A stretch of 64,000 nt of DNA from Geobacillus thermodenitrificans subsp. thermodenitrificans DSM 465 (GCF_000496575.1 NZ_AYKT01000002.1:124001-188000); one strand, 5' to 3'. Positions 19,486 to 29,952 are shown, counted from the first letter of the stretch. The notes: generated by a model not told the origin, from the letters alone. Numbers and translations: made by a program.

Positions 19486-21249
19486 ATGAAGCGGAAAACG
19501 AAAATCGTCTGTACCATTGGGCCGGCAAGTGAAAGTGTGGACAAGCTTGAACAACTGATTGAAGCGGGAATGAACGTAGCACGCCTGAATTTTTCGCATG
19601 GCGATCACGAGGAACATGGACGGCGCATTGCCAACATTCGTGAGGCAGCGCAGCGAACGGGCAAAACGGTCGCCATTTTGCTTGATACGAAAGGCCCGGA
19701 AATCCGGACGCACAATATGGAAAACGGCGCGATCGAACTAAGAGAAGGAGCGAAGCTGGTCATTTCGATGAGCGAAGTGCTCGGCACGCCAGAAAAGATC
19801 TCGGTCACTTATCCGGGATTGATCGATGACGTATCTGTCGGGTCGAAAATTTTGCTCGACGATGGGTTGATCGCCCTTGAGGTCAATGCAGTTGACAAGC
19901 AAGCCGGAGAAATTATCACGACCGTTTTAAACGGCGGCGTGTTGAAAAACAAAAAAGGGGTCAACGTCCCGGGTGTACGCGTCAACTTGCCGGGGATTAC
20001 CGAGAAAGACCGGGCCGATATTTTGTTTGGCATTCGTCAAGGAATCGACTTTATCGCTGCCTCGTTCGTTCGCCGAGCGTCCGATGTGCTCGAAATTCGC
20101 GAGCTGCTTGAAGCGAACGATGCCCTCCATATCCAAATTATCGCCAAAATTGAGAATGAAGAAGGCGTCGACAACATCGACGAAATTTTAGAAGCAGCCG
20201 ACGGCCTCATGGTGGCCCGCGGTGATTTAGGCGTCGAAATTCCGGCTGAGGAAGTGCCGCTCATCCAAAAGTTGTTGATCAAAAAGTGCAATATGCTCGG
20301 CAAGCCGGTCATTACAGCGACGCAAATGCTTGATTCGATGCAGCGCAACCCGCGGCCGACGCGGGCGGAAGCAAGTGACGTCGCCAACGCCATTTTTGAC
20401 GGCACAGATGCTGTCATGCTTTCTGGGGAAACGGCGGCTGGTCAATATCCAGTTGAAGCGGTCAGAACGATGCACCAAATTGCACTCCGCACCGAACAGG
20501 CGCTTGAGCACCACGATATTTTGTCCCAGCGCACAAAAGAAAGCGCGACGACGATTACCGATGCCATCGGGCAGTCAGTCGCTCATACAGCCTTAAATTT
20601 AGATGTAGCAGCGATCGTCACGCCGACGGTGAGCGGGAAAACGCCGCAAATGGTGGCGAAATACCGCCCGAAAGCACCGATTATTGCTGTCACCTCAAAC
20701 GAAGCGGTATCGCGCCGGTTGGCGCTCGTATGGGGCGTCTATACGAAAGAAGCGCGGCATGTGAACACGACGGATGAAATGCTCGATGTCGCCGTCGATG
20801 CCGCGGTGCGTTCCGGTTTGGTGAAGCACGGTGATTTAGTCGTCATCACCGCCGGGGTTCCGGTCGGTGAGACCGGTTCGACGAACTTAATGAAAGTGCA
20901 CGTCATCAGCGACTTGATCGCGAAAGGACAAGGCATCGGCCGCAAGTCGGCGTTTGGCAAGGCCGTTGTGGCGAAAACAGCGGAAGAAGCGTGTCAAAAA
21001 ATGGTCGAGGGTGGCATTTTAGTCACCATCAACACCGATGCCGATATGATGCCGGCAATTGAAAAGGCGTCGGCGATCATTACCGAGGAAGGCGGATTGA
21101 CAAGCCATGCCGCGGTTGTTGGCCTAAGCCTTGGCATTCCTGTCGTTGTCGGGGTGAACAATGCGACAAGCTTGTTTAAAGACGGGCAAGAAATTACGGT
21201 CGACGGAGGGTTTGGTGCTGTCTACCGCGGCCACGCAAGCGTCTTGTAA
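19486..21249 (+). CDS. pyk: pyruvate kinase with C-terminal PEP-utiliser-like domain
   Basis: Transfers phosphate from phosphoenolpyruvate to ADP. Of its 587 residues, about 1-475 form the standard three-domain enzyme, with [16 protein letters not shown] and the metal and substrate site [12 protein letters not shown]. About 110 extra C-terminal residues resemble the phosphohistidine domain of PEP-using enzymes ([13 protein letters not shown], with the mobile-domain His). This extension is known for Bacillus and Geobacillus pyruvate kinases. Start ATG 19486 after GGGGAAAGGAAGAGG. Last gene of the pfkA-pyk operon. Confidence 0.97.
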   Translation: MKRKTKIVCTIGPASESVDKLEQLIEAGMNVARLNFSHGDHEEHGRRIANIREAAQRTGKTVAILLDTKGPEIRTHNMENGAIELREGAKLVISMSEVLGTPEKISVTYPGLIDDVSVGSKILLDDGLIALEVNAVDKQAGEIITTVLNGGVLKNKKGVNVPGVRVNLPGITEKDRADILFGIRQGIDFIAASFVRRASDVLEIRELLEANDALHIQIIAKIENEEGVDNIDEILEAADGLMVARGDLGVEIPAEEVPLIQKLLIKKCNMLGKPVITATQMLDSMQRNPRPTRAEASDVANAIFDGTDAVMLSGETAAGQYPVEAVRTMHQIALRTEQALEHHDILSQRTKESATTITDAIGQSVAHTALNLDVAAIVTPTVSGKTPQMVAKYRPKAPIIAVTSNEAVSRRLALVWGVYTKEARHVNTTDEMLDVAVDAAVRSGLVKHGDLVVITAGVPVGETGSTNLMKVHVISDLIAKGQGIGRKSAFGKAVVAKTAEEACQKMVEGGILVTINTDADMMPAIEKASAIITEEGGLTSHAAVVGLSLGIPVVVGVNNATSLFKDGQEITVDGGFGAVYRGHASVL

Positions 21250-21267
21250 TATCGTTTTTTATGATCG

Positions 21268-21305
21268 AAAAAACAGCCTTGGCCATAAAGCCAAGGCTGT
21301 TTTTA
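21268..21305. terminator. terminator of pfkA-pyk, probably bidirectional
   Basis: AACAGCCTTGGC (21272-21283) pairs perfectly with GCCAAGGCTGTT (21290-21301), flanked by TTTT on plus and, on minus, TTTTTTCG. The convergent gene ytvI ends inside it. Confidence 0.9.
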
Positions 21306-22421
21306 TGAGGATGGTTTACCGATGATAAAACGCCAGATGTCGTGAAAGACGTTGGCACTATGGAGCGTGCGGATAATGACGAGAATGACCGGGCCAGCGA
21401 TCAAGCCGAGAAAGCCGAGCAGCTTGAAACCAACAAACAAGGCAATGAGCGTCGCGAGCGGGTCGAGACCGATCGATGAGGAAAGAACTTTCGGCTCCAT
21501 AATTTGCCGCTGGACGAGCACGACGATATACAAAACGCCAAGCCCGATCGCAAACGGGATGTCGCCGCTGACCGCCGCGTAAATAATCCAAGGCACGAAC
21601 ACAATCCCCGTCCCTAAGTAAGGCAAAATATCGACGAATCCGATGATTAAGGCGATTGTAATAGCGTAATCGACGCGCAAAATGAGCAAGCCGATCAACA
21701 CGATGACGGTCGTAATCGAAATGAGCGTCGCCTGTGCTTTAATAAAGCCAAACAGCGCCCGCTTCAAGTCAAGAAACACCGTTTTTCCGCTTGTGCGGGC
21801 TTTCGCGGGCAGCCATTGCTGTACCATCCGCATGAGACGGTGCCAGTCTTTGCTGATGAAAAAGGTAGCGAGCAGCGAAAAAATAAAAACTGTCGCCGCG
21901 TTCGGCAGCCAGGCGAGGAGCTGCGGAATGTTTTGCAACACGCGCTGGATGAATTCGCCGACTGTCGTCGCAATTTGCGTTCCGACCGCCTGGATGTTTT
22001 GCATGATTGTATCCTGCTGATTATCATTTAAACTTTTAAACAGGACGGCTAAGTCTTGATAGAGTGGGATGAGCTGATTGGCCGCAAACGACTCCATGTA
22101 CGCGATGAGCGCCTGGAATTTTTCCGGCACGACGTCGGCCAAGTATTGCGTTCCCGAAACGATTTCGGCAATTAACAGAATCACGATTCCCGCAACAGCG
22201 GCAAACAGGACGATCAGCGTCACGCTGACGGCGAGCCAGCGCGGCATTTTCGTCTTTCGTTCCAAAAAATTGACGAGCGGATTGATGAGAAGAGCGATAA
22301 AAAAGGCAATAATAAACGGGTACGTCACCGTCGAGACATAATAGGCGGCCATGAGGCCCAACACAACGACGGCGATGACAATGAGAAAGCGCAAAAAACG
22401 GTCGATATAGACTCGGGACAA
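21303..22421 (-). CDS. ytvI: sporulation integral membrane protein YtvI (AI-2E transporter superfamily)
   Basis: A 372-residue polytopic membrane protein with about eight hydrophobic segments and the family's pattern of two N-terminal helices, a long central loop with coiled character, and a C-terminal cluster containing DILPYLGTGIVFVPW. The start is TTG 22421 (LSRVYIDRFLRF), with GGGGGTG placed six or seven bases before it; a longer frame to 22496 lacks this support. YtvI is annotated as sporulation-related in B. subtilis. Transport substrate unknown. Confidence 0.85.
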   Translation of the reverse strand: MSRVYIDRFLRFLIVIAVVVLGLMAAYYVSTVTYPFIIAFFIALLINPLVNFLERKTKMPRWLAVSVTLIVLFAAVAGIVILLIAEIVSGTQYLADVVPEKFQALIAYMESFAANQLIPLYQDLAVLFKSLNDNQQDTIMQNIQAVGTQIATTVGEFIQRVLQNIPQLLAWLPNAATVFIFSLLATFFISKDWHRLMRMVQQWLPAKARTSGKTVFLDLKRALFGFIKAQATLISITTVIVLIGLLILRVDYAITIALIIGFVDILPYLGTGIVFVPWIIYAAVSGDIPFAIGLGVLYIVVLVQRQIMEPKVLSSSIGLDPLATLIALFVGFKLLGFLGLIAGPVILVIIRTLHSANVFHDIWRFIIGKPSS

Positions 22422-22514
22422 TGTTTCACCCCCAACGGTTTTCCATACTGATATATTACATGTTTCTTTACGAAGAAGCAAAAAGACAAGTTTCATAGGA
22501 AAGGACGGACGCTT

Positions 22515-22970
22515 ATGAATGAACCAGTATTATTTTTGCTTTTGCTTTTGGCGATCGGGGTGATCGCAAAAAATCAGTCGCTCATCATCGCCATTGCGGT
22601 GCTGTTGGCCATCAAACTGTTCGGGTTGGAAGCGCGGCTGTTGCCGGCCATTCAGGCGAAAGGAATCAACTGGGGGGTTACGGTCATTACGGTTGCAGTG
22701 TTGGCGCCGATTGCCACCGGAGAGATCGGGTTTAAGCAGCTCATCGGCTCGCTGCAGTCGGCGTCGGCCTGGATTGCACTCTTATCTGGCATTTTTGTGG
22801 CGTTAATTGCCAAAGGAGGGGTGACGCTTTTGGCCAGTGACCCGCACATCACCGCTTCACTTGTGTTGGGTACGGTCATTGCCGTATCGCTGTTTCACGG
22901 GGTGGCAGTCGGACCATTAATTGGCGCAGGAATTGCCTATGTGGTTATAAAAATGGTAGAATATTTTTGA
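22515..22970 (+). CDS. ytwI: DUF441 / UPF0756 membrane protein (YtwI)
   Basis: A 151-residue, very hydrophobic protein with four or five transmembrane segments (first: VLFLLLLLAIGVIAKNQSLI) and the glycine-rich C-terminal GVAVGPLIGAGIAYVVIK. Start ATG 22515 after AGGAAAGGACGG. It is divergent from ytvI and lies before the TCA genes, the same order as in B. subtilis. No biochemical role is known to me. Confidence 0.88.
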   Translation: MNEPVLFLLLLLAIGVIAKNQSLIIAIAVLLAIKLFGLEARLLPAIQAKGINWGVTVITVAVLAPIATGEIGFKQLIGSLQSASAWIALLSGIFVALIAKGGVTLLASDPHITASLVLGTVIAVSLFHGVAVGPLIGAGIAYVVIKMVEYF

Positions 22971-23029
22971 AGCTGGGCGAGGATCATTATTCCTGTGTAA
23001 TAATCTTTTGACAAATGGATGCATTACCG

Positions 23030-23058
23030 TTCACAAAAATCTGATAATTGTTTATAAT
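23030..23058 (+). promoter_or_regulatory. promoter of citZ-icd-mdh
   Basis: TTCACA (23030-23035), a 17-base spacer and a perfect TATAAT (23053-23058). The transcript leader before citZ would be about 170 bases. Confidence 0.75.
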
Positions 23059-23131
23059 AATAGGCGTAAGCTAGTTTTCGGCCCAAGCGACATGTAGCGT
23101 TGTCACAACAAGGCGGCAGCCGATGTGTCAA

Positions 23132-23145
23132 TGTAAGCACTTTCT
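23132..23145. promoter_or_regulatory. candidate CcpA operator (cre) in the citZ leader
   Basis: TGTAAGCACTTTCT matches the cre core TGAAAGCGCTTTCA at 11 of 14 positions. It lies about 70 bases downstream of the inferred transcription start, a roadblock position. CcpA control of citZ is established in B. subtilis; its operation here is inferred. Confidence 0.5.
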
Positions 23146-23236
23146 TGTGTATGTCTGTTTTTGCATCCATTTCGAGCAAGCGCTCACCAGCCGTCTAGTG
23201 GCAAGGCAGGAATTATGAAGAAAAGGGGAGATTCGT

Positions 23237-24355
23237 ATGACAGTAACCCGCGGTTTAGAAGGGGTTGTGGCGACAACCTCAAGCATCAGCTCGATCATCG
23301 ATGATACATTGACGTATGTCGGCTATAACATTGATGATTTAGCCGAAAACGCTTCCTTCGAAGAGGTCATTTATTTGCTTTGGCATCGGGTGCTGCCAAC
23401 AAAAGAGCAACTGGCGGAACTGAAGCAGCAGCTTGCGGAGAATGCGGAGATTCCGAACGAAATCATTGAGCATTTTAAATTATACCCGATCGATAAAGTG
23501 CATCCGATGGCCGCGTTGCGCACGGCGATTTCGCTCCTCGGCCTGTATGATGAAGAGGCGGATGTTATGACGAAAGAGGCAAACTACCGGAAAGCAATCC
23601 GCCTGCAGGCGAAAATCCCGACGATCGTCACCGCATTTGCCCGCGTGCGCAAAGGATTGGAACCGGTTGCGCCGCGCAAAGATTTAAGCTTTGCTGCGAA
23701 TTTCTTGTATATGCTCACCGGTGAGGAGCCGAATGAAATTGCGGAGGAAGCGTTCAACAAGGCACTCGTGCTGCATGCTGACCATGAGCTGAACGCATCG
23801 ACGTTCACGGCGCGTGTCTGCGTGGCGACGCTGTCGGACATTTATTCTGGCATTACTGCAGCGATCGGCGCCTTGAAAGGGCCGCTTCACGGCGGGGCGA
23901 ACGAAGCGGTCATGAAAATGTTGACGGAAATCGGCACGATCGACAACGTTGAGCCGTACATCCGCGGAAAACTGGCCAATAAAGAGAAAATTATGGGGTT
24001 TGGCCACCGCGTCTACCGGAAAGGCGACCCGCGCGCCAAGCATTTGAAAAAAATGTCGGAAAAACTGACGAAGCTTGTTGGTGAACCGCACTGGTATGAA
24101 ATGTCGACGAAGATTGAAGAAATCGTCACATCGGAAAAAGCGTTGCCGCCGAACGTTGACTTTTATTCCGCCTCGGTTTACCATTGTTTAGGAATCGACC
24201 ATGATTTATTTACGCCGATTTTTGCCGTCAGCCGGACATCGGGATGGTTAGCCCACATTTTAGAGCAATATGACAACAACCGTCTCATCCGTCCGCGTGC
24301 GGAGTACACCGGCCCGAGCAAGCAAGTGTACGTGCCGATTGAACAGCGCGGTTAA
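23237..24355 (+). CDS. citZ: citrate synthase (major, type II dimeric family)
   Basis: Condenses oxaloacetate and acetyl-CoA to citrate. 372 residues, typical of Gram-positive citrate synthases. Active-site regions are visible: LHADHELNASTF with substrate-binding His, GPLHGGANEAV, GFGHRVYRKGDPR with the catalytic His, and PNVDFYSASVYHCLGI with the catalytic Asp. Start ATG 23237 after AAAAGGGGAG. First gene of the citZ-icd-mdh cluster, which supplies the first TCA steps and malate oxidation. Confidence 0.97.
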   Translation: MTVTRGLEGVVATTSSISSIIDDTLTYVGYNIDDLAENASFEEVIYLLWHRVLPTKEQLAELKQQLAENAEIPNEIIEHFKLYPIDKVHPMAALRTAISLLGLYDEEADVMTKEANYRKAIRLQAKIPTIVTAFARVRKGLEPVAPRKDLSFAANFLYMLTGEEPNEIAEEAFNKALVLHADHELNASTFTARVCVATLSDIYSGITAAIGALKGPLHGGANEAVMKMLTEIGTIDNVEPYIRGKLANKEKIMGFGHRVYRKGDPRAKHLKKMSEKLTKLVGEPHWYEMSTKIEEIVTSEKALPPNVDFYSASVYHCLGIDHDLFTPIFAVSRTSGWLAHILEQYDNNRLIRPRAEYTGPSKQVYVPIEQRG

Positions 24356-24426
24356 ACAAGTGGACAAGGCGCTGAAGGCCAACCTTCACGCCTTTTCAAT
24401 AAAAAATGGCATTGGGGGTTTTACTC

Positions 24427-25698
24427 GTGACGCAAGGGGAAAAAATTACTGTCACCAATGGTGTTCTCAACGTTCCAAACAACCCGATCATCCCGTTCAT
24501 TGAAGGGGACGGAACGGGTCCGGACATTTGGGCAGCCGCTTCGCGCGTGCTCGAAGCAGCCGTTGAAAAAGCGTACAAAGGCGAGAAGAAAATCGTCTGG
24601 AAGGAAGTGCTTGCTGGTGAAAAAGCGTACAAGCTGACGGGCAACTGGCTTCCAGATGAAACGCTTGAGACGATCCGCGAATACATAATCGCTATTAAAG
24701 GGCCGTTGACGACGCCGGTTGGCGGCGGCATCCGTTCGTTGAACGTTGCGCTCCGCCAAGAGCTGGACTTGTTCGTCTGCCTGCGTCCGGTTCGTTACTT
24801 CCAAGGTGTTCCGTCGCCGGTAAAACGTCCGGAAGATACCGATATGGTCATTTTCCGCGAAAATACGGAAGACATTTACGCCGGTATTGAGTATGCAAAA
24901 GGGACCCCAGAAGTGAAAAAAGTGATTGACTTTTTGCAAAACGAAATGGGCGTGCGCAAAATCCGCTTCCCGGAAACGTCCGGTATCGGCATCAAACCGA
25001 TTTCTGAAGAAGGAACGAAACGGCTCGTGCGCGCGGCAATCAACTATGCGATCGAACACGGCCGCAAGTCGGTTACGCTCGTCCATAAAGGGAACATTAT
25101 GAAGTTCACTGAAGGGGCGTTTAAAAACTGGGGTTATGAGCTGGCTGAACAAGAGTTCGGCGACAAAGTGTTCACGTGGGCACAATATGACCGGATCGTT
25201 GAAGCAGAAGGAAAAGAAGCGGCGAACAAAGCGCTTGCTGACGCGGAAGCGACCGGTAAAATCATCATTAAAGACGCCATCGCCGACATCTTCCTGCAGC
25301 AAATTTTGACGCGTCCGCGCGAATTTGATGTCATCGCGACGATGAACTTAAATGGCGATTACATTTCAGATGCACTCGCAGCCCAAGTCGGCGGTATCGG
25401 CATCGCACCAGGAGCGAACATCAACTATGAAACCGGTCACGCCATTTTCGAAGCGACGCACGGCACGGCGCCGAAATATGCTGGTTTGGACAAAGTCAAT
25501 CCGTCGTCGGTTATTTTGTCCGGCGTCATGATGTTTGAGCATCTCGGCTGGAACGAAGCAGCTCAATTGATCATTCAAGCAATGGAAAAAACGATCGCGT
25601 CCAAAGTGGTCACGTACGATTTCGCCCGTCTGATGGAAGGGGCAACCGAAGTGAAATGTTCGGAATTTGCTGATGCGCTCATCCGCAATATGGACTAA
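24427..25698 (+). CDS. icd: NADP-dependent isocitrate dehydrogenase
   Basis: Oxidative decarboxylation of isocitrate to 2-oxoglutarate. The start is GTG 24427 ([17 protein letters not shown]), with GGGGG eight bases upstream, giving 423 residues, the B. subtilis length; ATG 24406 has no ribosome binding site. The substrate-site phosphorylatable-serine loop and the metal-binding aspartates in [11 protein letters not shown] and [14 protein letters not shown] are present. Member of the citZ-icd-mdh operon. Confidence 0.96.
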   Translation: MTQGEKITVTNGVLNVPNNPIIPFIEGDGTGPDIWAAASRVLEAAVEKAYKGEKKIVWKEVLAGEKAYKLTGNWLPDETLETIREYIIAIKGPLTTPVGGGIRSLNVALRQELDLFVCLRPVRYFQGVPSPVKRPEDTDMVIFRENTEDIYAGIEYAKGTPEVKKVIDFLQNEMGVRKIRFPETSGIGIKPISEEGTKRLVRAAINYAIEHGRKSVTLVHKGNIMKFTEGAFKNWGYELAEQEFGDKVFTWAQYDRIVEAEGKEAANKALADAEATGKIIIKDAIADIFLQQILTRPREFDVIATMNLNGDYISDALAAQVGGIGIAPGANINYETGHAIFEATHGTAPKYAGLDKVNPSSVILSGVMMFEHLGWNEAAQLIIQAMEKTIASKVVTYDFARLMEGATEVKCSEFADALIRNMD

Positions 25699-25723
25699 CC
25701 TTTAACGAAGGGGATGGCAAACG

Positions 25724-26662
25724 ATGGCGATGAAACGGAAAAAAATTTCGGTCATTGGCGCCGGATTTACGGGAGCGACGACGGCGTTCCTTTTGGCGCA
25801 AAAAGAGCTTGGCGACATCGTGCTTGTCGACATTCCGCAGCTTGAGAATCCGACGAAAGGGAAAGCGCTCGATATGCTCGAGTCAAGCCCGGTACTCGGC
25901 TTTGACGCGAACATCGTCGGTACGTCGGATTACGCTGACACGGCTGATTCTGACATCGTCGTCATTACGGCCGGCATCGCCCGCAAGCCGGGAATGAGCC
26001 GCGACGACTTAGTGACGACAAACCAAAAAATCATGAAACAAGTGACGAAAGAAGTCGTCAAATACTCGCCAAACTGCTACATCATCGTCTTGACGAACCC
26101 AGTCGATGCGATGACGTATACGGTCTTTAAGGAATCCGGATTCCCGAAAAACCGCGTCATCGGTCAATCGGGCGTCCTCGATACGGCACGCTTCCGTACG
26201 TTCGTCGCCCAGGAGCTGAACATTTCGGTGAAAGACGTCACCGGGTTTGTGTTGGGCGGCCATGGCGATGACATGGTGCCGCTCGTCCGCTACTCGTACG
26301 CCGGCGGCATTCCGCTTGAAAAACTTATTCCAAAAGACCGTCTTGACGCCATCGTTGAGCGGACGCGCAAAGGCGGCGGCGAAATCGTCAACCTGCTTGG
26401 CAATGGCAGCGCCTACTATGCGCCGGCTGCCTCGCTTGCCGAAATGGTCGAGGCGATTGTCAAAGATCAACGCCGCATTTTGCCGGCGATCGCCTACCTT
26501 GAAGGCGAATACGGCTATGAAGGCATTTATTTGGGGGTGCCAACGATCCTAGGTGGCAACGGCATCGAGAAAGTGATTGAGCTCGAGCTGACCGAGGATG
26601 AAAAAGCGGCACTCGCCAAATCGGTTGAGTCGGTCAAAAACGTCATGCGCGTATTAGAATAA
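25724..26662 (+). CDS. mdh: malate dehydrogenase (LDH-like)
   Basis: NAD-dependent interconversion of malate and oxaloacetate. 312 residues, with Rossmann motif [11 protein letters not shown] near the N-terminus, the substrate loop arginines in [12 protein letters not shown], and the catalytic His in [14 protein letters not shown]. Start ATG 25724 after AACGAAGGGGATGG. It closes the TCA cluster before a perfect terminator, and phoPR follow further on as in B. subtilis. Confidence 0.97.
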   Translation: MAMKRKKISVIGAGFTGATTAFLLAQKELGDIVLVDIPQLENPTKGKALDMLESSPVLGFDANIVGTSDYADTADSDIVVITAGIARKPGMSRDDLVTTNQKIMKQVTKEVVKYSPNCYIIVLTNPVDAMTYTVFKESGFPKNRVIGQSGVLDTARFRTFVAQELNISVKDVTGFVLGGHGDDMVPLVRYSYAGGIPLEKLIPKDRLDAIVERTRKGGGEIVNLLGNGSAYYAPAASLAEMVEAIVKDQRRILPAIAYLEGEYGYEGIYLGVPTILGGNGIEKVIELELTEDEKAALAKSVESVKNVMRVLE

Positions 26663-26670
26663 CCGCAAGG

Positions 26671-26700
26671 CAAAAATTCGGGCGTTGTCCCGAATTTTTG
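26671..26700 (+). terminator. citZ-icd-mdh terminator
   Basis: CAAAAATTCGGG (26671-26682) pairs perfectly with CCCGAATTTTTG (26689-26700). Confidence 0.88.
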
Positions 26701-26745
26701 CACCTTCATTTTGAAAGCGTTTTCCAAATCGAGGGGGGTGGGAAC

Positions 26746-27213
26746 GTGTTAAAAAAACGGAAGTTGGGGAGAACAATCAGGGAAATCCAACCTGGAGAAA
26801 AGCTTGTCTTCCAGGCGGCCATTGAAGATAAAGATTTGCTTCTTTATCTCGGGCTGACCGATGATGCGAATCCGCTTTACATTCAGCATGACTACGCCTC
26901 ACAAACACCGCTCGGGAAGCCGATCGTTCCGACCGTCATGTTGACGGGGATGATTACGTCAGCAGTCTCCAAATATTTGCCGGGTCCGGGAAGCTACATT
27001 ACGCGGCAGGATCTTCGTTTTCTCCGTCCGGTGTATCATTATGAAACGCTCGAATTTTTGCTTGAAGTGGCAGAGGTGGATGAGGCGGGGCATTGTGTCA
27101 CATTGAACGTGACAGCGACGCGCGGTGCGGAGACGGTGCTTGATGGCACGTTGTCCGTCTGTCCGCCGCACGCACTTCCGCGCTTCGATGGCCGTGTGCT
27201 AGAAAATTTTTGA
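26746..27213 (+). CDS. MaoC-like hotdog dehydratase domain protein
   Basis: A 155-residue cytosolic protein of the MaoC/R-hydratase type. The family's hydratase motif region is recognisable as YLGLTDDANPLYIQHDYA followed by TPLGKPIVPTVMLTGMI, where Asp and His are the expected catalytic pair. The start is GTG 26746, with GGGGGGTGGG just before; a longer frame from 26698 begins inside the mdh terminator and is rejected. Such proteins hydrate enoyl-CoA substrates; the specific substrate is not evident. Confidence 0.85.
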   Translation: MLKKRKLGRTIREIQPGEKLVFQAAIEDKDLLLYLGLTDDANPLYIQHDYASQTPLGKPIVPTVMLTGMITSAVSKYLPGPGSYITRQDLRFLRPVYHYETLEFLLEVAEVDEAGHCVTLNVTATRGAETVLDGTLSVCPPHALPRFDGRVLENF

Positions 27214-27308
27214 TAAAAAAGGCGTCGCTAGGACTGTTTTTCTAGGCCGTATCATTCTTGGTAGCAAACGATATTTATCTTCTGTCAAAGAGACAAACCA
27301 AATGCCAG

Positions 27309-27363
27309 GGGCTGTTCTTCACGGGTGAACCGACCGTTGGAAGAACAGCCTCTTTCATTTTTT
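27309..27363 (+). terminator. terminator before phoPR
   Basis: GGCTGTTCTTC (27310-27320) pairs perfectly over 11 bases with GAAGAACAGCC (27340-27350), then TCTTTCATTTTTT. Confidence 0.85.
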
Positions 27364-27383
27364 GCCGAGTAAAAGCGTGAGTT

Positions 27384-27393
27384 ATGGTATGAT
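27384..27393 (+). promoter_or_regulatory. extended -10 promoter of phoPR
   Basis: ATGGTATGAT carries the TGn extension directly before TATGAT (27388-27393). No good -35 lies at 17 bases, as expected for an extended -10 promoter. It is about 37 bases before phoP. Confidence 0.5.
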
Positions 27394-27429
27394 AAAAATG
27401 AGAAACATTGGACGAGATGGAGGCGTGGC

Positions 27430-28134
27430 ATGGGCAAAAAAATTTTAGTTGTCGATGACGAGCAGCCGATTGTGACTCTTTTGTCTTACAATTTGGAGAA
27501 AGCCGGTTTTCAAGTCGTAGCCGCCTATGACGGCGAAGAGGCGCTGGAGAAAGTGGCGTTTGAGCAGCCGGCGCTGATCATTTTGGACTTGATGCTGCCA
27601 AAGCTTGACGGTGTCGAAGTATGCAAACGGCTTCGCCAGCAGCAAATCATGACGCCGATTTTAATGTTGACGGCACGGGACGATGAATTTGACAAGGTGC
27701 TCGGCCTTGAGCTTGGCGCAGATGATTACATGACGAAACCGTTCAGCCCTCGCGAAGTCGTTGCGCGTGTGAAGGCGATTTTGCGCCGCACGGATCTTGC
27801 TCAACCGGCCGCTGAACCGAGCGAACGACTTGTCATCGGCGATCTGGAGATTTTCCCAGAGCGTTACGAAGCGGCAGTCGGCGACAAGCCGCTTGAGCTG
27901 ACGCCGAAAGAATTTGAGTTGCTCCTTCACTTAGCGCGGCATAAAGGGCGGGTGTTGACGCGCGATCAACTCCTCAGCGCGGTATGGAACTACGATTTTG
28001 CCGGCGATACACGCATTGTCGATGTCCATATCAGCCATTTGCGCGAGAAAATTGAGGAAGATACGAAAAAGCCAGTATACATTAAAACGGTGCGCGGTCT
28101 CGGCTATAAATTGGAGGAACCGAGGCGGGTATGA
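27430..28134 (+). CDS. phoP: phosphate-response regulator PhoP (OmpR family)
   Basis: A 234-residue two-component response regulator. The receiver domain (about 1-120) has the acidic pocket DDE (9-11), phosphorylation site Asp53 in ILDLMLP and the conserved Lys in MTKPFSP. The C-terminal winged-helix (about 135-230) has ELTPKEFELLLHLARHKG and the RVVDVHISHLREKIE-type recognition part. It overlaps phoR by ATGA. It should activate the Pho regulon under phosphate limitation; phoA in this window has matching boxes. Confidence 0.95.
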   Translation: MGKKILVVDDEQPIVTLLSYNLEKAGFQVVAAYDGEEALEKVAFEQPALIILDLMLPKLDGVEVCKRLRQQQIMTPILMLTARDDEFDKVLGLELGADDYMTKPFSPREVVARVKAILRRTDLAQPAAEPSERLVIGDLEIFPERYEAAVGDKPLELTPKEFELLLHLARHKGRVLTRDQLLSAVWNYDFAGDTRIVDVHISHLREKIEEDTKKPVYIKTVRGLGYKLEEPRRV

Positions 28135-29882
28135 ATAGCTTCCGCAACCGGTTGCTGTTTTGGCTCGTAACACTTATTGTCACCGTCTTGATCGCCCTTG
28201 GCCTTTTGCTCGGTCAATTGCTGAAAGACTTTTATGCTGAGACGATGAACAAACGGATGGAAAAGGAGGCAAAAGCGCTCGCCATTTTGCTTGAAAACGA
28301 ACCACTTGAGCGAATTCGCCTCGATTTGAAGGAAATGGGGGATGAGCTGTCGTCGCGCATCACTGTGCTTGATCGACACCAGCGGTTGCAGTTTGATAGC
28401 GGGCGCATCGCGGCGATCAGCGACGAAGACCACGAGCGCATTATCCGCACCATTTTGCGTAAAAAGCAGTTCCCTCGCTTTTCGGTGATCGAAAAAGCGA
28501 ACGATGTGTACTACTATATTGCCCCGTACGGGCACGGCAGCGGGCGAGGCGGGTATGTCATTTTAAGCACGCCGACGAGTTCGCTGAAAAAAGTGAGTCA
28601 GCAAATTTGGGGAGTGCTCGTGAGCAGCCTCGGCATGGCGCTCATCGTTATTGTCGCTTTGGGCTGGAAAATCGCCAACCAATATATGAGGCCGATTGAG
28701 GCGGCCACAAAAGTGGCGTTTGAGCTCGAAAAAGGCAATTATGCTGCCAGGGTTCCCGATGGCGAGTATAAAGAAGCCGGCATGCTTGTCCGTTCGATCA
28801 ACCGGCTTGCCCGCAACTTGCAGGAAATGAGCCGGGCGCGGGAAATCCAAACCGACCGGCTCCATACGCTTATCGAAAATGTCGGCAGCGGCTTGTTGTT
28901 TATCGACCATCGCGGGCATATCCATTTGATCAACCGCGCGTTCCAAACGTATTTTCATCTTGATTCGTCCGATTGCTTGTACCGTCCATATGCCGATGTG
29001 TTGCCGCACCGTGACATCATCAAATTGATCGACGATATTTTTATCACCGAAACGGCGATGCGCCGGCACATGCGGTTGACGATTGGCATTGAGCGGAAGC
29101 ATTTTGATGTATACGGCGCTCCGATTATCGGAACGAATGCCGAGTGGAAAGGGATCGTCGTAGTGTTCCATGACATTACGGAATTGAAGCGTCTGGAGCA
29201 AATTCGCAAAGACTTTGTCGCCAACGTTTCACACGAGCTGAAAACGCCGGTCACCTCCATTAAAGGGTTTGCCGAGACGCTGCTTGACGGAGCGATGAAA
29301 GACGAAGAGGCGTTAGAGCATTTTTTGACGATCATTTTAAAGGAAAGCGAGCGGCTGCAAACACTCGTTGAAGAATTGCTTGATTTGTCAAAAATTGAGC
29401 AGCACGGATTTCAATTGCAGCTCGAAGACGTGGACGTGGCCGAAGTGATTGCCGAGGCGGCAGCCGTGTTTCGTCAAAAGGCGGAGGAAAAGCAAATTGA
29501 CTTGCGCGTTGAGGCGTTGCCCGGGCTTGTCATCCGCGGCGATCGAAATCGGTTGAAGCAGATTTTGATTAACTTGCTTGCCAACGCTCTCGCTTATACG
29601 CCAGAACATGGACAAGTCGCCGTCGAAGCGGAAGAAAAAGAGAAGGAAGTGCTCATTCATGTGAAAGATACCGGTATTGGTATCGAGGAGAAGGAAATTC
29701 CTCGTATTTTTGAGCGCTTTTATCGCATTGACAAAGCGCGCAGTCGTGATTCCGGCGGAACAGGCCTAGGCCTTTCGATCGTCAAACATTTGGTGGAGGC
29801 TCATCACGGCTATATTACAGTAGCAAGCGAAGTGGGGCGCGGCACAGTGTTTACGATCCATTTTCCAAAGCCGGAGCGGTAG
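28131..29882 (+). CDS. phoR: sensor histidine kinase PhoR
   Basis: A 583-residue membrane kinase partnered with PhoP. Transmembrane segments lie at about residues 9-30 and 160-180 and flank an extracytoplasmic sensor domain; HAMP, PAS (about 240-340), HisKA (VSHELKTPVTSIKGF, His is the phospho-acceptor) and HATPase_c (NLLANALAYTPE, DTGIGIEEKEIPRIFERFY, GGTGLGLSIVK) follow. All N, G1, F and G2 boxes are present. Translationally coupled to phoP. Confidence 0.95.
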   Translation: MNSFRNRLLFWLVTLIVTVLIALGLLLGQLLKDFYAETMNKRMEKEAKALAILLENEPLERIRLDLKEMGDELSSRITVLDRHQRLQFDSGRIAAISDEDHERIIRTILRKKQFPRFSVIEKANDVYYYIAPYGHGSGRGGYVILSTPTSSLKKVSQQIWGVLVSSLGMALIVIVALGWKIANQYMRPIEAATKVAFELEKGNYAARVPDGEYKEAGMLVRSINRLARNLQEMSRAREIQTDRLHTLIENVGSGLLFIDHRGHIHLINRAFQTYFHLDSSDCLYRPYADVLPHRDIIKLIDDIFITETAMRRHMRLTIGIERKHFDVYGAPIIGTNAEWKGIVVVFHDITELKRLEQIRKDFVANVSHELKTPVTSIKGFAETLLDGAMKDEEALEHFLTIILKESERLQTLVEELLDLSKIEQHGFQLQLEDVDVAEVIAEAAAVFRQKAEEKQIDLRVEALPGLVIRGDRNRLKQILINLLANALAYTPEHGQVAVEAEEKEKEVLIHVKDTGIGIEEKEIPRIFERFYRIDKARSRDSGGTGLGLSIVKHLVEAHHGYITVASEVGRGTVFTIHFPKPER

Positions 29883-29898
29883 CCGGCTTCTTTTTTAT
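29869..29898 (+). terminator. phoPR terminator
   Basis: AGCCGG (29869-29874) pairs with CCGGCT (29883-29888) and is followed by TCTTTTTT. It overlaps the phoR stop codon. Confidence 0.75.
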
Positions 29899-29952
29899 GA
29901 GAAGCGGTTTGCATGGTACAATAGAACAAGGAGCGTTCGAGGAGGGATGAGA

